DNA of 64,000 nucleotides from CAYTRS01 sp964440305 (GCA_964440305.1 CAYTRS010000001.1:1-64000); one strand, 5' to 3'. Positions 40,233-49,557 are shown, counted from the stretch's first letter. Translations and numbers: made by a program. Notes: a model not told the origin generated them from the letters alone.

Positions 40233-42068
40233 ATGGATTCGGTTTTGGAAGAAATACGCTCCAGGATAAACATAGTCGATCTTATAAGCGAATATATCAG
40301 AGTTCAAAAAGCAGGCGCTAGTTGGAAAGCGCTTTGTCCTTTTCATCATGAAAAAACTCCTTCTTTTATAATTAGCGAAGAAAAGCAAATTTGGCATTGC
40401 TTCGGTTGCGGAAAAGGAGGGGATATTTTTGGTTTTTTGATGGAGATGGAAAGCCTGGAATTCAAAGAAGCGCTCAAAATTCTGGCTGGGAAGGCAGGGG
40501 TCATACTTTCCAAGAACAAATTTGATAACTCAGAAAACAAAACCAAGATTTTGGAAATTTTGGAGCTAGCTACCAAGTTTTATGAAAAGCAGCTATGGGA
40601 AGGAATGGGAAGAAAAAAAATCCTGCCCTATTTTGAAAAAAGGGGACTCAAGGAAGGAATAATCCGTGAGTTTAGAGTGGGCTATGCCCCTTTAGGATGG
40701 AGGAATTTACTGGAATTTTTAACCGGAAGAGGTTATTCAGTACAAGATATCTTCAAATCCGGTCTATTGGTGAATAAATCAAGTCAGATACTTGATACAA
40801 GCCATGAGTTATCTAACTCGCTGATTCAAGGCGGGCAAGCCACAAACTACTACGATCGTTTCCGTGACCGGATTATGTTTCCAATTGCAGACATTATGGG
40901 GCACATAATCGGATTTTCTGGAAGAGTTTCTCCCGGAGGAGACGAATCGAGCGCCAAATACGTAAATACCCCGGAAACCTCGGTTTACCATAAAAGTAGT
41001 GTCCTTTATGGCATAGATAAAGCAAAAAAGGAAATAAAAGACAAGAAGTTCACCCTGCTTGTTGAAGGTAATATTGACGTAATCGCTTCGCATCAGGCAG
41101 GAATAAGGAATACGGTGGCAGTTTCTGGAACAGCTTTAACGCCGTCACAGTTAGATATAATCAAAAGGTATGCCGGCAAAATAAAAATGCTTTATGACAT
41201 GGACAGCGCCGGGCAAGAAGCTTCCCTGAGGGGAGCCTTTCTTTGTTTCCAAAGAGGAATGGATGTTGATATTGTGAAACTTTCAGGAGGAAAAGATGCC
41301 TCGGAAGCGGTAGAAAAAAATCCCCAGTCTCTCATAGATTCCGTGAATAGCTCCATTCCAGCCATGGAACACTTAATCGGAACAATTCTTGAAAAACATG
41401 GCAAAGAAAAAGCAGAAAACAAAAAAGTCATTGTTTCCGAATTCCTGGACATTATCCAAAATTTTAGCAATCCGGTTGAGAAGGAATACTGGATAAAAGA
41501 TTTTTCCCAAAAAACGGGAATTGAAGAAAAAAATATAATAGACTTGGCCAATACCTCGGAGTTCAAAAAAGGGAAAAGTACGGCTTCCGAAGAATCGGAG
41601 GTGGAAGAAAGTAATACGCCCAAAGAAAGCAAGAAAGAGGCGATCAAAAGAAAAATAGCCGGACTGATTATTGCTAGCCCGATCCTATGGAAAAAAATAA
41701 TTGCCGATTTCCCAGAAAGTAGTATTCTAGAAAGTGAGGCAATCAGGATGATTTTAGCAAAAGGAAAAGAATCAGGCTTTGAATTCCAAAAATTCCTATT
41801 GGAATTGGGAGAACCCAAGCTTAAGGATTATTTTCAGAAAACTTATTTTGATGCCAAATATCAAAAGCAAAACAACGGAAAAATTTCAGAGAGGGAAGAG
41901 GATGAAATAAAATTCCTGTTTGAAACTTATTTTCAGGAACTCAAAAAGGAAATACGCAAGGAAAAAATGGTAACTATTCTGCAAGACATGCGGAAAGCGG
42001 AAGCAAGCGGAGACAGCGATAGCCTAAAAATGTTAATTGAAGAATTTTCAAAAATCTCCAAAGAATAA
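40233..42068 (+). CDS. dnaG: DNA primase
   Basis: 611 aa. CHC2 zinc finger near residues 36-65 (CPFHHEKTPSF ... WHCFGCGKGGD), then the catalytic core with YYDRFRDRIMFPIAD, IIGFSGRV, and the Toprim Glu in LLVEGNIDVIASHQAG and DMDSAGQEA. The C-terminal part (about 430-611) is helical, for DnaB contact. An insert of about 20 residues (SSQILDTSHELSNSLIQGG) sits between LLVN and YYDRF, where relatives have a short loop. It heads the macromolecular-synthesis group dnaG-rpoD. In the 119-bp spacer before it I see no convincing promoter. Confidence 0.95.
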   Translation: MDSVLEEIRSRINIVDLISEYIRVQKAGASWKALCPFHHEKTPSFIISEEKQIWHCFGCGKGGDIFGFLMEMESLEFKEALKILAGKAGVILSKNKFDNSENKTKILEILELATKFYEKQLWEGMGRKKILPYFEKRGLKEGIIREFRVGYAPLGWRNLLEFLTGRGYSVQDIFKSGLLVNKSSQILDTSHELSNSLIQGGQATNYYDRFRDRIMFPIADIMGHIIGFSGRVSPGGDESSAKYVNTPETSVYHKSSVLYGIDKAKKEIKDKKFTLLVEGNIDVIASHQAGIRNTVAVSGTALTPSQLDIIKRYAGKIKMLYDMDSAGQEASLRGAFLCFQRGMDVDIVKLSGGKDASEAVEKNPQSLIDSVNSSIPAMEHLIGTILEKHGKEKAENKKVIVSEFLDIIQNFSNPVEKEYWIKDFSQKTGIEEKNIIDLANTSEFKKGKSTASEESEVEESNTPKESKKEAIKRKIAGLIIASPILWKKIIADFPESSILESEAIRMILAKGKESGFEFQKFLLELGEPKLKDYFQKTYFDAKYQKQNNGKISEREEDEIKFLFETYFQELKKEIRKEKMVTILQDMRKAEASGDSDSLKMLIEEFSKISKE

Positions 42069-42125
42069 TAAAAATTAACCAAAAGCTGCTGGAAGCTGAA
42101 TTTGAGCTTGGGGCAGTTTGAATTT

Positions 42126-43427
42126 ATGAAGAAAGGAAAAAAGAAAAATCGAAATTGGAAACTTTCAAGGGGAAAGAAAGAAAAAAATAACAAAAGAAAT
42201 TCCAAAAAAAATGTTTTCAGGCATGAAAAAAAGAAAAAGAAAAAAATAACAAAAGAAAAAAAATCAATAAGGAGAAAGGGAAGGCAGGAAAATCTGGAAA
42301 AAAGGGAGGGAATGGAAGAAAAAGAAATTGACGGAGCTGTTTTGATAGAAGAATTGATTGCAAGAGGAAAACAAAGGGGATTTATTACGGAAGACGAGAT
42401 TATTCATGTTATGCCGGACATGGAAAGGGAACTGGAGGACCTCGAGAATCTTTATGAAAGACTGGAAACTTCGGGAATTAAAATTGTCAGCTCTGAAGGA
42501 ATGCTCGATATAGATTCCAAAAAAGAATCGGAAGAATATGAAAAAAAGAAAAAGCGCGGAAAGGGAAGCATTATTCTGGATGAAGAAATTCCCAGTGATT
42601 CTTATGATCTAGTCCAGATATACCTCCGGGAAATTGGAAGAGTTCCTCTTTTGAGCGCTGAGGAAGAAATAAAACTGGCCAAGGCGATTGAAAAGGGGGA
42701 TTTAGCGGCAAGAAAAAGACTGACGGAATCAAATTTGCGGCTAGTGGTGAGTATTGCCAAGAAATATGTTGGGCGCTCCCACAATCTTTCACTTTTGGAC
42801 CTGGTTCAAGAGGGAAATATCGGGCTTTTCCGAGCAGTGGAAAAATTCGATTATCATAAGGGTTATAAATTTTCTACCTATGCCACCTGGTGGATTAGGC
42901 AGGCGATAACCCGAGCATTGGCAGACCAGTCAAGAACTATCAGAATTCCTGTCCACATGGTGGAAACGATCAATAAATATACTCAAATTACCAGAAGACT
43001 CGTCCAAGAACTGGGAAGGGAGCCGCTTCCTGAAGAAATTGCGGCAGAAATGAACATAGATGTTGATAAAATAAGGCACATCCAAAAAATTTCCCAAGAA
43101 ACAGTTCCCCTGGAGACTCCTGTTGGAGGCAATGATGATGACAGCGTACTGGGGGATTTCATAGAAGATACGGAAACTGTGATGCCTTACCAATCTGCCT
43201 CTCGAAAGCTGCTCAAGAATCATATAACGGAAGTGCTGGATGAACTTACTCCAAGGGAGCAAAAAATTCTAAAAATCCGCTTCGGACTGGAAGACGGCAT
43301 CACTAGAACACTAGAAGAAGTTGGCCTGGAGTTCGGAGTTACCCGCGAACGCATCCGCCAAATTGAAGCCAAGGCGCTGGAAAAAATTCGGGCGCACCAG
43401 GCGATAAGAAAATTGAGGGACTACTAA
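42126..43427 (+). CDS. rpoD: RNA polymerase primary sigma factor (sigma-70)
   Basis: About 433 aa from the ATG at 42126; a TTG at 42102 and an ATG at 42312 are also possible starts. The first 60 residues are almost all Lys, Arg, Asn and Glu. Then come a region-1.1-like helical part (EIDGAVLIEELIARGKQRGFITEDEI), region 1.2 (DSYDLVQIYLREIGRVPLLSAEEE), region 2 (SNLRLVVSIAKKYVGRSHNLSLLDLVQEGNIGLFRAVEKFDYHKGYKFSTYATWWIRQAI), region 3, and region 4 (LTPREQKILKIRFG ... TRERIRQIEAKALEKI). It directs RNA polymerase to the -10/-35 promoters seen in this window. It follows dnaG by 57 bp. Confidence 0.95.
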   Translation: MKKGKKKNRNWKLSRGKKEKNNKRNSKKNVFRHEKKKKKKITKEKKSIRRKGRQENLEKREGMEEKEIDGAVLIEELIARGKQRGFITEDEIIHVMPDMERELEDLENLYERLETSGIKIVSSEGMLDIDSKKESEEYEKKKKRGKGSIILDEEIPSDSYDLVQIYLREIGRVPLLSAEEEIKLAKAIEKGDLAARKRLTESNLRLVVSIAKKYVGRSHNLSLLDLVQEGNIGLFRAVEKFDYHKGYKFSTYATWWIRQAITRALADQSRTIRIPVHMVETINKYTQITRRLVQELGREPLPEEIAAEMNIDVDKIRHIQKISQETVPLETPVGGNDDDSVLGDFIEDTETVMPYQSASRKLLKNHITEVLDELTPREQKILKIRFGLEDGITRTLEEVGLEFGVTRERIRQIEAKALEKIRAHQAIRKLRDY

Positions 43428-43447
43428 ATTTGTGTTAATATTGGAAT

Positions 43448-45847
43448 ATGGGAAGAAAGAAAAAACAAAATTCAGAAAAGAGAGATTTGAGTTATAAAGA
43501 AAAATTAAAAAGGGAAGCAAGATTGTCGATCCCGGGAGATGCCAAAAGGAATATACTGGCTATATTTTTGTTTTCTTTGGCCATACTTTTTATACTGGGT
43601 TTTTTTGAAAAAGCCGGAACTTTAGGAAACTATTTTGAAAAAATAGGGAGTTTTCTTTTTGGCTGGGGAAAATGGATTTTTCCCCTGTTTTTGATTTTGA
43701 GCGGAATAGTGCTTCTTTTCAGAAAAAGGTTTTCTTTTTATGTTTTCAAGATTTTCGGAGTAGTTCTGATATTTTTTAGCTTTCTGGGATTTTTCCACGT
43801 TTATCTTAATACAGAAGAAATGCTGGAAATCGCTGCTTCCGGAGGCGGAGGAGGATATGTGGGATATGCCATTGCCATTGCACTTGTCAAAACAACTGGA
43901 GTTTTTGCTGGAACGGTTATTTTGATTGCGATTTTTTTAATGGGAGTAGTTATGGCTTTTAACTTTTCTTTTGCTTGGCTGGCAAGTAAGGTCAGTTTGC
44001 TTAAAAACTTGTTCAAGAAAGAAGAAATAATGGAGGAAAATGAACAAGAAAAAAATAAGTCCGAAGAACCTATCGCCAAAGAGCCCGAAAAAGAATTGGA
44101 AAAAGAGCCTGTCGTAGATATGGAAACGATTGTGGCGGAAAATAATATTAAAAATATAAAGTTTCCTGAAAAAACAAAATTGAATCCTCAGCTTAAAGAA
44201 TCTGGTAAAAATGAAAATCCGGAAATGGATTATGCTCACTTTATTGAAGAAAAAAAACCAATCAAAGGATCGGAAACAAATAAATCAAAATGGATTTTTC
44301 CTCCGCTTAGTCTTTTAAAATATTCATCAAAAAAGCCTGAGGGGGGGAATGTTGATGAAAAAGCTGAAATAATAAAAAAAACACTTGAACAATTCGGTAT
44401 TAAGGTGGAAGATATTGAAAATAAAGTCGGTCCAACTGTAACGCAATACAGTTTTCGCCCCGCTTTTGGAGTAAAATTAAACAGAATTACGGCTCTTAAC
44501 AGTAACTTGGCCCTGGCTTTGGCCGCCAAATCAATAAGAATAGAAGCTCCCATACCGGGAAAATCGCTAGTAGGAATAGAAGTTCCTAATGAAATAGTTG
44601 CTGAAATCAGACTTAGGGAAATTCTGGAGAGCGAACTCTGGCGAAAAGAAAGCAAATCGAACTTAACCATAGCTCTGGGAAAAGACGTTAATGGAGACTA
44701 CATTACCGCCGACCTTGATAAAATGCCCCACCTTATGATCGCAGGAGCCACAAATACCGGAAAAAGTGTTTGTATTAATTCTGTTATTCTTTCTCTACTT
44801 TACCGTAATTCTCCGGAAGATTTGAAATTCATATTGATTGACCCAAAAAGAGTAGAGCTTTCTCTTTATGATAAAATACCCCACCTTATAACAGGGGTTA
44901 TTGTTGAAAACGGAAAAGTTGTTAATGTGCTAAAGTGGGCAATTGGGGAAATGGACAAAAGGTATCAGCTTCTTCAGGACTCAGGTTCAAAGGATATTGC
45001 TTCATACAATCAAAAAGCTCGTTCCGGAACAGTTATAAAATTCACTGATCCGGAAACAAAAAAGCAAGGGGAGAAAAAACTAGGAAAACTCCCATACATT
45101 GTGATAGTAATTGATGAACTTGCCGATCTTATGCTTTCGCACGGAAAAGATGTAGAAGCCGCGATAATCAGAATCGCCCAAATGGCAAGGGCAGTTGGGA
45201 TTCATTTGATTGTTTCCACTCAAAAACCAATAGTAACTGTAGTTACCGGGCTTATCAAATCTAACATTACCACTCGCATAGCCTTTAAAGTTGCATCTCT
45301 TATGGATTCCCGAACCATTTTGGATTATAGCGGAGCAGAAAAGCTCTTGGGCAATGGGGACATGCTATATTTAACATCAAATTTTTCAAGCCCGAAAAGA
45401 ATTCAAGGTGCCCTTGTTTCAGAATCGGAAGTTAAGCAAGTGGTAGATTTTATAAAAAATCAAAAAGTAGGAGAGGATGAAAAAGAAGAAAAAGAAGATA
45501 TTTTAAATTCAGATGGTAACCTTCAGGAAAACTTCAATTTCAGTCCTATAAATATTGATGCCGAAAATTTTGATGAAGACCGATTATACGAAGAAGCTAA
45601 AAAAATAATTATTGAAGCGAAAAAAGCCTCTGCTTCACTTCTGCAGCGCCGTTTAAGGATAGGCTATTCTAGGGCAGCAAGAATGCTGGATTCTCTTGAG
45701 AAAAAGGGGATAATTGGTCCGGCCGATGGATCAAAGCCAAGAGAGATTCTCGTTTTGGAGAATAATTCCTCTGGTTTTAATAAGGAGCTTGAGTATAACA
45801 ATCCTTCAGAAGATCAGGAAATCAGGGATAATAAATGGCAGACGTAA
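43448..45847 (+). CDS. ftsK: DNA translocase FtsK/SpoIIIE
   Basis: 799 aa. Four membrane helices at about 35-180, an acidic/Lys-rich linker (about 195-290), the FtsK alpha/beta motor (about 310-700) with Walker A AGATNTGKSVCINSVILSLLYR, Walker B YIVIVIDELADLM and QMARAVGIHLIVSTQKP, and a C-terminal winged-helix gamma domain (about 720-785: LLQRRLRIGYSRAARMLDSLEKKGIIGPADGSKPREIL). It moves DNA at the division septum during chromosome segregation. The gamma domain would read KOPS-type skewed motifs. Confidence 0.95.
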   Translation: MGRKKKQNSEKRDLSYKEKLKREARLSIPGDAKRNILAIFLFSLAILFILGFFEKAGTLGNYFEKIGSFLFGWGKWIFPLFLILSGIVLLFRKRFSFYVFKIFGVVLIFFSFLGFFHVYLNTEEMLEIAASGGGGGYVGYAIAIALVKTTGVFAGTVILIAIFLMGVVMAFNFSFAWLASKVSLLKNLFKKEEIMEENEQEKNKSEEPIAKEPEKELEKEPVVDMETIVAENNIKNIKFPEKTKLNPQLKESGKNENPEMDYAHFIEEKKPIKGSETNKSKWIFPPLSLLKYSSKKPEGGNVDEKAEIIKKTLEQFGIKVEDIENKVGPTVTQYSFRPAFGVKLNRITALNSNLALALAAKSIRIEAPIPGKSLVGIEVPNEIVAEIRLREILESELWRKESKSNLTIALGKDVNGDYITADLDKMPHLMIAGATNTGKSVCINSVILSLLYRNSPEDLKFILIDPKRVELSLYDKIPHLITGVIVENGKVVNVLKWAIGEMDKRYQLLQDSGSKDIASYNQKARSGTVIKFTDPETKKQGEKKLGKLPYIVIVIDELADLMLSHGKDVEAAIIRIAQMARAVGIHLIVSTQKPIVTVVTGLIKSNITTRIAFKVASLMDSRTILDYSGAEKLLGNGDMLYLTSNFSSPKRIQGALVSESEVKQVVDFIKNQKVGEDEKEEKEDILNSDGNLQENFNFSPINIDAENFDEDRLYEEAKKIIIEAKKASASLLQRRLRIGYSRAARMLDSLEKKGIIGPADGSKPREILVLENNSSGFNKELEYNNPSEDQEIRDNKWQT

Positions 45848-45897
45848 AATACGGCAAGTTAATTGATTTTTTAGTCCAAAATTGGTAGCATAAAATT

Positions 45898-46884
45898 ATG
45901 GCGAAAAGCGAATTTGTCAGAAAAAGCATCGGCACATTGACGTTGGGGGAAAAGCTGAGAAAAGTCAGGAGTGAAAAAAGAATTACCCTAAATGAAGTTT
46001 CAAAAAATACTAAAATTCAAAATAAATACCTGGAATTTTTGGAAAACGGAGAATATGACAAATTGCCCAGCGATGTTTATGTTAAAGGATTTTTAAGAAG
46101 CTATGCTTATTATCTGGGGATAGAAGAAAGTATTTTGATAAAGCTTTATGAGAGGGAAAAAAACATAAACAAGGTAATTAAAAAAGGAAACGACCGAGAA
46201 AAGCCGGCGAAACCAATAAAGCTTTCCACCTTTGCCATAACTCCGAGAATGATTTTTCTTCTTGCGGTTTCCTTGCTTGTTTTTTTAGGATTTTCCTATC
46301 TTTACAGAGAAGCCAATTTGTTTTTTTCCAGTCCCCGGCTTATTATTTTAGAGCCGGAGGATAATTCTGAAGTCAATGAAGACCTGGTAAAGATAGAAGG
46401 AATTTCAGAGAAAGACTCAGAAGTCTCGATAAACGGCCAGAATGTCTTGGTGGACGAAGATGGAAAATTTTCCGGAACCTTGAGCCTCCAAAGCGGAATA
46501 AATAGCATTGTTATTAGGTCAAAAAACAGATTTGACAAGGAATCCGCCAAAACAATTTCAATTAACAATAGCCGAAAAATAGAAGCCGAAAATAGCGCTG
46601 AAGAGGGAATAAATGAATCCGGAGTAAATGCGGAACCAAATAGCAAGCTTATGCTTGAAGTTCTTGTTTCTTCCGATCCAACTTGGATTTCCATTGAAGC
46701 GGACGGCAATCTGGTTTTTAGCGGGACACTTGCCCCTGATATTGTGAAAAAATTCGAAGCCAAAGAAGAATTTTCCATATCTTCCGGAAAAGGAAAAAGT
46801 ACTCACATAAAAGTAAACGGGGAAGACAGGGGAGTAATCAGTGAAAGTGCGGGATCGGTGGAAAAAGTAATTATAAAAAAGTAA
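45898..46884 (+). CDS. rodZ: RodZ-like HTH membrane protein
   Basis: 328 aa. An N-terminal HTH_25 domain (about 14-75: TLGEKLRKVRSEKRITLNEVSKNTKIQNKYLEFLENGEYDKLPSDVYVKGFLRSYAYYLGI) is followed by a basic linker and one membrane helix (about 117-137). Outside lie an Ig-like domain (about 148-212, LIILEPEDNSEVNEDLVKIEGIS) and a DUF4115-like C-terminus (about 245-328). This is the RodZ layout plus an extra Ig-like domain. RodZ links MreB to the wall machinery; in this lineage its role is inferred. It lies 26 bp before recA. Confidence 0.85.
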   Translation: MAKSEFVRKSIGTLTLGEKLRKVRSEKRITLNEVSKNTKIQNKYLEFLENGEYDKLPSDVYVKGFLRSYAYYLGIEESILIKLYEREKNINKVIKKGNDREKPAKPIKLSTFAITPRMIFLLAVSLLVFLGFSYLYREANLFFSSPRLIILEPEDNSEVNEDLVKIEGISEKDSEVSINGQNVLVDEDGKFSGTLSLQSGINSIVIRSKNRFDKESAKTISINNSRKIEAENSAEEGINESGVNAEPNSKLMLEVLVSSDPTWISIEADGNLVFSGTLAPDIVKKFEAKEEFSISSGKGKSTHIKVNGEDRGVISESAGSVEKVIIKK

Positions 46885-46910
46885 TCAATAAATTTTTTTA
46901 AGTTAATCTT

Positions 46911-47915
46911 ATGGCCAAAAGCTCTACAGAAAAAAACAAGGGAGAAATAAGCGATGTTGACAAAGTAGTTGAAGAAATTAAAGATAAATTTGGAGAAGGA
47001 ATGATCATGAAACTGGGGGATGTTCGGAAAGTGGATGTGGAGGCGATCCCGACCGGATCCATCTCATTGGATATCGCCTTGGGAATAGGCGGAGTGCCGA
47101 GGGGAAGAGTTGTTGAAATTTATGGTCCTGAATCTTCCGGAAAAACCACGCTTGCTCTTCATGTCATTGCTAATGCCCAGAAAACCGGAGGGACAGCAGC
47201 TTTTGTAGATGCAGAACATGCGCTTGACCCGGAATATGCCAAAAAAATAGGGGTTAAAATAAACGACCTTCTTATTTCCCAGCCGGATACTGGAGAACAG
47301 GCATTGGATATTGTCGAAACACTGGTTCGTTCCGGAGCGGTGGACATCATTGTTGTTGATTCGGTAGCGGCGCTTGTTCCCAGGGCGGAAATTGAAGGGG
47401 ATATGGGCGATCAGCATATCGGAAGGCAAGCGAGATTAATGTCCCAAGCTCTGCGCAAACTCACGGCAATAATCGCAAAATCAAGAACTATCGTGATTTT
47501 CATCAATCAAATCAGGATGAAAATAGGCATAATGTTTGGAAATCCGGAAACTACGACCGGCGGGCAGGCTTTGAAATTTTATTCTTCTGTAAGAATTGAA
47601 GTGCGCCGAAGCGCCCAGATTAAGAAAGGAGAAGAAGTAGTGGGAAACAGAACTAAGGCAAAAATAGTTAAAAATAAAGTAGCTCCCCCGTTCAAGACGG
47701 CGGAATTTGATATTATGTATAACGAGGGAATTTCTTGGAGCGGAGATCTTTTAGACTGTGCGGTGAAATATGAAGTGATTTTAAAATCTGGAAATTCCTA
47801 TGCTTTTGAAGGAGAAAAACTCGGAACCGGAAGGGAAAACGCCAGAGTTTACCTCAAAGACAATCCAAAAACTGCTTCAAAAATAGTGCATAAAATAAAG
47901 GAAAAGATAAAATAG
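46911..47915 (+). CDS. recA: Recombinase A
   Basis: 334 aa. IPTGSISLDIALGIGGVPRGRVVEIYGPESSGKTTLALHVIANAQ (Walker A), EHALDPEYAKKIGV, DIIVVDSVAALVPRAEIEG (Walker B), LMSQALRKLTAIIAKSRTIVIFINQIRMKIGIMFGNPETTTGGQALKFYSSVRIEVRR. It catalyses strand exchange and controls the SOS response. It is a little shorter than E. coli RecA, with a short C-terminal tail. It would also process DNA taken up through competence (comM, type IV cluster). A VirB2-like pilin follows 8 bp later. Confidence 0.98.
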   Translation: MAKSSTEKNKGEISDVDKVVEEIKDKFGEGMIMKLGDVRKVDVEAIPTGSISLDIALGIGGVPRGRVVEIYGPESSGKTTLALHVIANAQKTGGTAAFVDAEHALDPEYAKKIGVKINDLLISQPDTGEQALDIVETLVRSGAVDIIVVDSVAALVPRAEIEGDMGDQHIGRQARLMSQALRKLTAIIAKSRTIVIFINQIRMKIGIMFGNPETTTGGQALKFYSSVRIEVRRSAQIKKGEEVVGNRTKAKIVKNKVAPPFKTAEFDIMYNEGISWSGDLLDCAVKYEVILKSGNSYAFEGEKLGTGRENARVYLKDNPKTASKIVHKIKEKIK

Positions 47916-47923
47916 CAAAAAAT

Positions 47924-48409
47924 ATGTTTAACAGAACGGCAAAAGTAGCCTTCTTGCTGATTTTTCTGGGAATAATTTTATTTCCGCGGGTTTCTCTAGG
48001 TCAAATTTGTATTGAAGGGGAAGAAGGGGTTGTTCCTTGCGGACGGAGTTGTGATGTAGAATCTACTCCGGGAGATGAAACTGCTCCTTGTACGCTTTGC
48101 CATCTAATTGTAGGAATAAAGGCTTTAATTGACTTCGGGATGAAAATTTTGGTTTACGCGGCAATTTTGGTAATTGTCATAGCAGGCATATTTTATATTG
48201 TTTCAACAGGAAATACGGAAATGATGGCCAAGGCGAAAAAAACTCTTTGGAACGTGCTTACCGGCTTTGCTTTAGTCTTGGGCGCGTGGCTTATTGTGAA
48301 TGTTGTTTTAGTTTGGCTTTTGCCTACCCGGGAAGACTTTGGAATAGAAAGGACTTCCTGGAGTGATATTGAATGTTCCACGGAAAGTTCGGTGGTCTTG
48401 CCAGAATAA
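47924..48409 (+). CDS. Single-domain VirB2/TrbC-like pilin
   Basis: 161 aa. Signal peptide (about 1-27, LGQIC), a short Cys-rich segment with six Cys (28-62), and the two-helix VirB2-like hairpin (about 65-130: MKILVYAAILVIVIAGIFYIVSTGNTEMMAKAKKTLWNVLTGFALVLGAWLIVNVVLVWLL). The loop TEMMAKAKK matches the EKQ.TAKK loop of the pilin-like regions at 4459 and 19031. It is the simplest of three such proteins in the window. It lies after recA, away from the main type IV cluster. Confidence 0.8.
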   Translation: MFNRTAKVAFLLIFLGIILFPRVSLGQICIEGEEGVVPCGRSCDVESTPGDETAPCTLCHLIVGIKALIDFGMKILVYAAILVIVIAGIFYIVSTGNTEMMAKAKKTLWNVLTGFALVLGAWLIVNVVLVWLLPTREDFGIERTSWSDIECSTESSVVLPE

Positions 48410-48430
48410 AAGTTTCATAGTACTATTAAG

Positions 48431-48532
48431 TATAATAAAATACGAGAAAGTCCCGATTTATCTCGCCCTCTGAAGAGGAAGGATAGGATAAAGGCAATCC
48501 GCTGGATAAGGGCTTTCTTGGCGGATTTTTTT
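48431..48532 (+). promoter_or_regulatory. Promoter and structured leader of the rpsF operon with terminator-like hairpin
   Basis: TATAAT at 48431-48436 without a clear -35. The predicted leader starts near 48443 with CGAGA ... TCTCG (48443-48465, loop carrying CCCG), then CCTC-TGAA-GAGG (48467-48478), then AATCCGC ... GCGGATT plus T run (48496-48532), a terminator-like hairpin 24 bp before the S6 ATG. GAAAGTCCC (48446-48454) can also pair with GGGCTTTC (48510-48517) in the terminator loop. It is a candidate S6/S18 autoregulatory leader; alternatively the last hairpin just ends the pilin transcript. Confidence 0.5.
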
Positions 48533-48555
48533 AATTTATTTAAGCTGTGAAAATT

Positions 48556-49014
48556 ATGCAATACGAAATCTGTTTTCTAACGGGAGAATCCAAAGAAGCG
48601 GAGCTTTCTAAAATCAAGGGAGAAATAAGGGAAATAATTGAAAAAGAAGGAGGAAAAATTTCCGATGCTGAATTTTTCGAAAAAAGAAAGATGGCCTATA
48701 GGGTAAAGGGAGAGGTAAGAGGAACTTATACCGCTTGGCGTTTTGATTTTGAAAAAAATGAAGATTCGGAGAAAGATCAGGATGCGATAGAAAGCATTAC
48801 CAGGAAAATAAACCTGAATTCAAATATTCTGCGCTTTATAATCGTGAAAGCTGAAGAGTTTTCTCAGATGATTCTGGAAGAAAAGAAGGGAAGCAAAGAA
48901 AAGAAAATTCCAAAAGAAGAAGTTAAAAAAACTGTTTCTCCTGATGAGAAAAAAACGGAAAAAGCTTCAGAGGACAGCATCGACAAAAAATTGGAAGAAA
49001 TACTTAACATATAA
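48556..49014 (+). CDS. rpsF: 30S ribosomal protein S6 with charged C-terminal extension
   Basis: About 152 aa from the ATG at 48556; a GTG 9 bp upstream is also in frame. The S6 fold is clear: MQYEICFLTGESKEAELSKIKGEI, EFFEKRKMAYRVKGEVRGTYTAWRFDF, INLNSNILRFIIVKAEE. An extension of about 50 residues rich in Lys, Glu and Ser follows (about 103-152). Order rpsF-ssb-rpsR is the conserved operon. S6 pairs with S18 on the 30S platform, and the pair is known to bind its own leader in some bacteria. Confidence 0.93.
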   Translation: MQYEICFLTGESKEAELSKIKGEIREIIEKEGGKISDAEFFEKRKMAYRVKGEVRGTYTAWRFDFEKNEDSEKDQDAIESITRKINLNSNILRFIIVKAEEFSQMILEEKKGSKEKKIPKEEVKKTVSPDEKKTEKASEDSIDKKLEEILNI

Positions 49015-49074
49015 TTTCCTAAGCAGGCTCTCAAGCAGAGTGTCGTGTTGCGAAACTCAAGAGCCAAGAAAAAT

Positions 49075-49557
49075 ATGAATGTTAATAAAGCTATTTTAGT
49101 GGGAAATGTTACCCGCGATCCGGAAATCCGCACCACGCAATCCGGACAAACTGTGGCGGCTTTCGGGCTTGCCACCAACCGCTATTGGACCGGAAAAGAC
49201 GGCCAAAAGCAGGAGCAAGTTGAATTTCACAATGTTGTTCTATGGGGAAGGCTTGCGGAAATCGCCGGACAATATTTGACTAAAGGACAGTCGGTTTATA
49301 TAGAGGGAAGGATTCAGACTAGAACCTATACCGCCAAAGACGGAACAGAAAAAAGGATAACGGAAATAGTCGGAGAAAATATGCAGCTAGGAAGCAGACG
49401 TCAGGGGGGATATTCCTCTCCTGGTTCTCAACAACCTGCCCAATCCGCAAAATCTTTTAATAAAGACCAAAACCAAGAAACTGCCAAAGAAGAAATTCCC
49501 ACTATTAATCTGGAAGATGAGAGAGAAGAAGTGAAAATCAGCGATGTCCCATTTTAA
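49075..49557 (+). CDS. ssb: Single-stranded DNA-binding protein
   Basis: About 160 aa from the ATG at 49075 (MNVNKAILVGNVTRDPEIR); an upstream in-frame TTG/GTG would add only a non-conserved start. OB fold (about 1-110): GQTVAAFGLATNRYW, EFHNVVLWGRLAEIAGQYLTKGQSVYIEGRIQTR. A Gln/Ser/Pro-rich linker leads to an acidic tail ending DVPF, the partner-binding tip. It protects ssDNA in replication, repair and recombination and lies between rpsF and rpsR as usual. Confidence 0.95.
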   Translation: MNVNKAILVGNVTRDPEIRTTQSGQTVAAFGLATNRYWTGKDGQKQEQVEFHNVVLWGRLAEIAGQYLTKGQSVYIEGRIQTRTYTAKDGTEKRITEIVGENMQLGSRRQGGYSSPGSQQPAQSAKSFNKDQNQETAKEEIPTINLEDEREEVKISDVPF

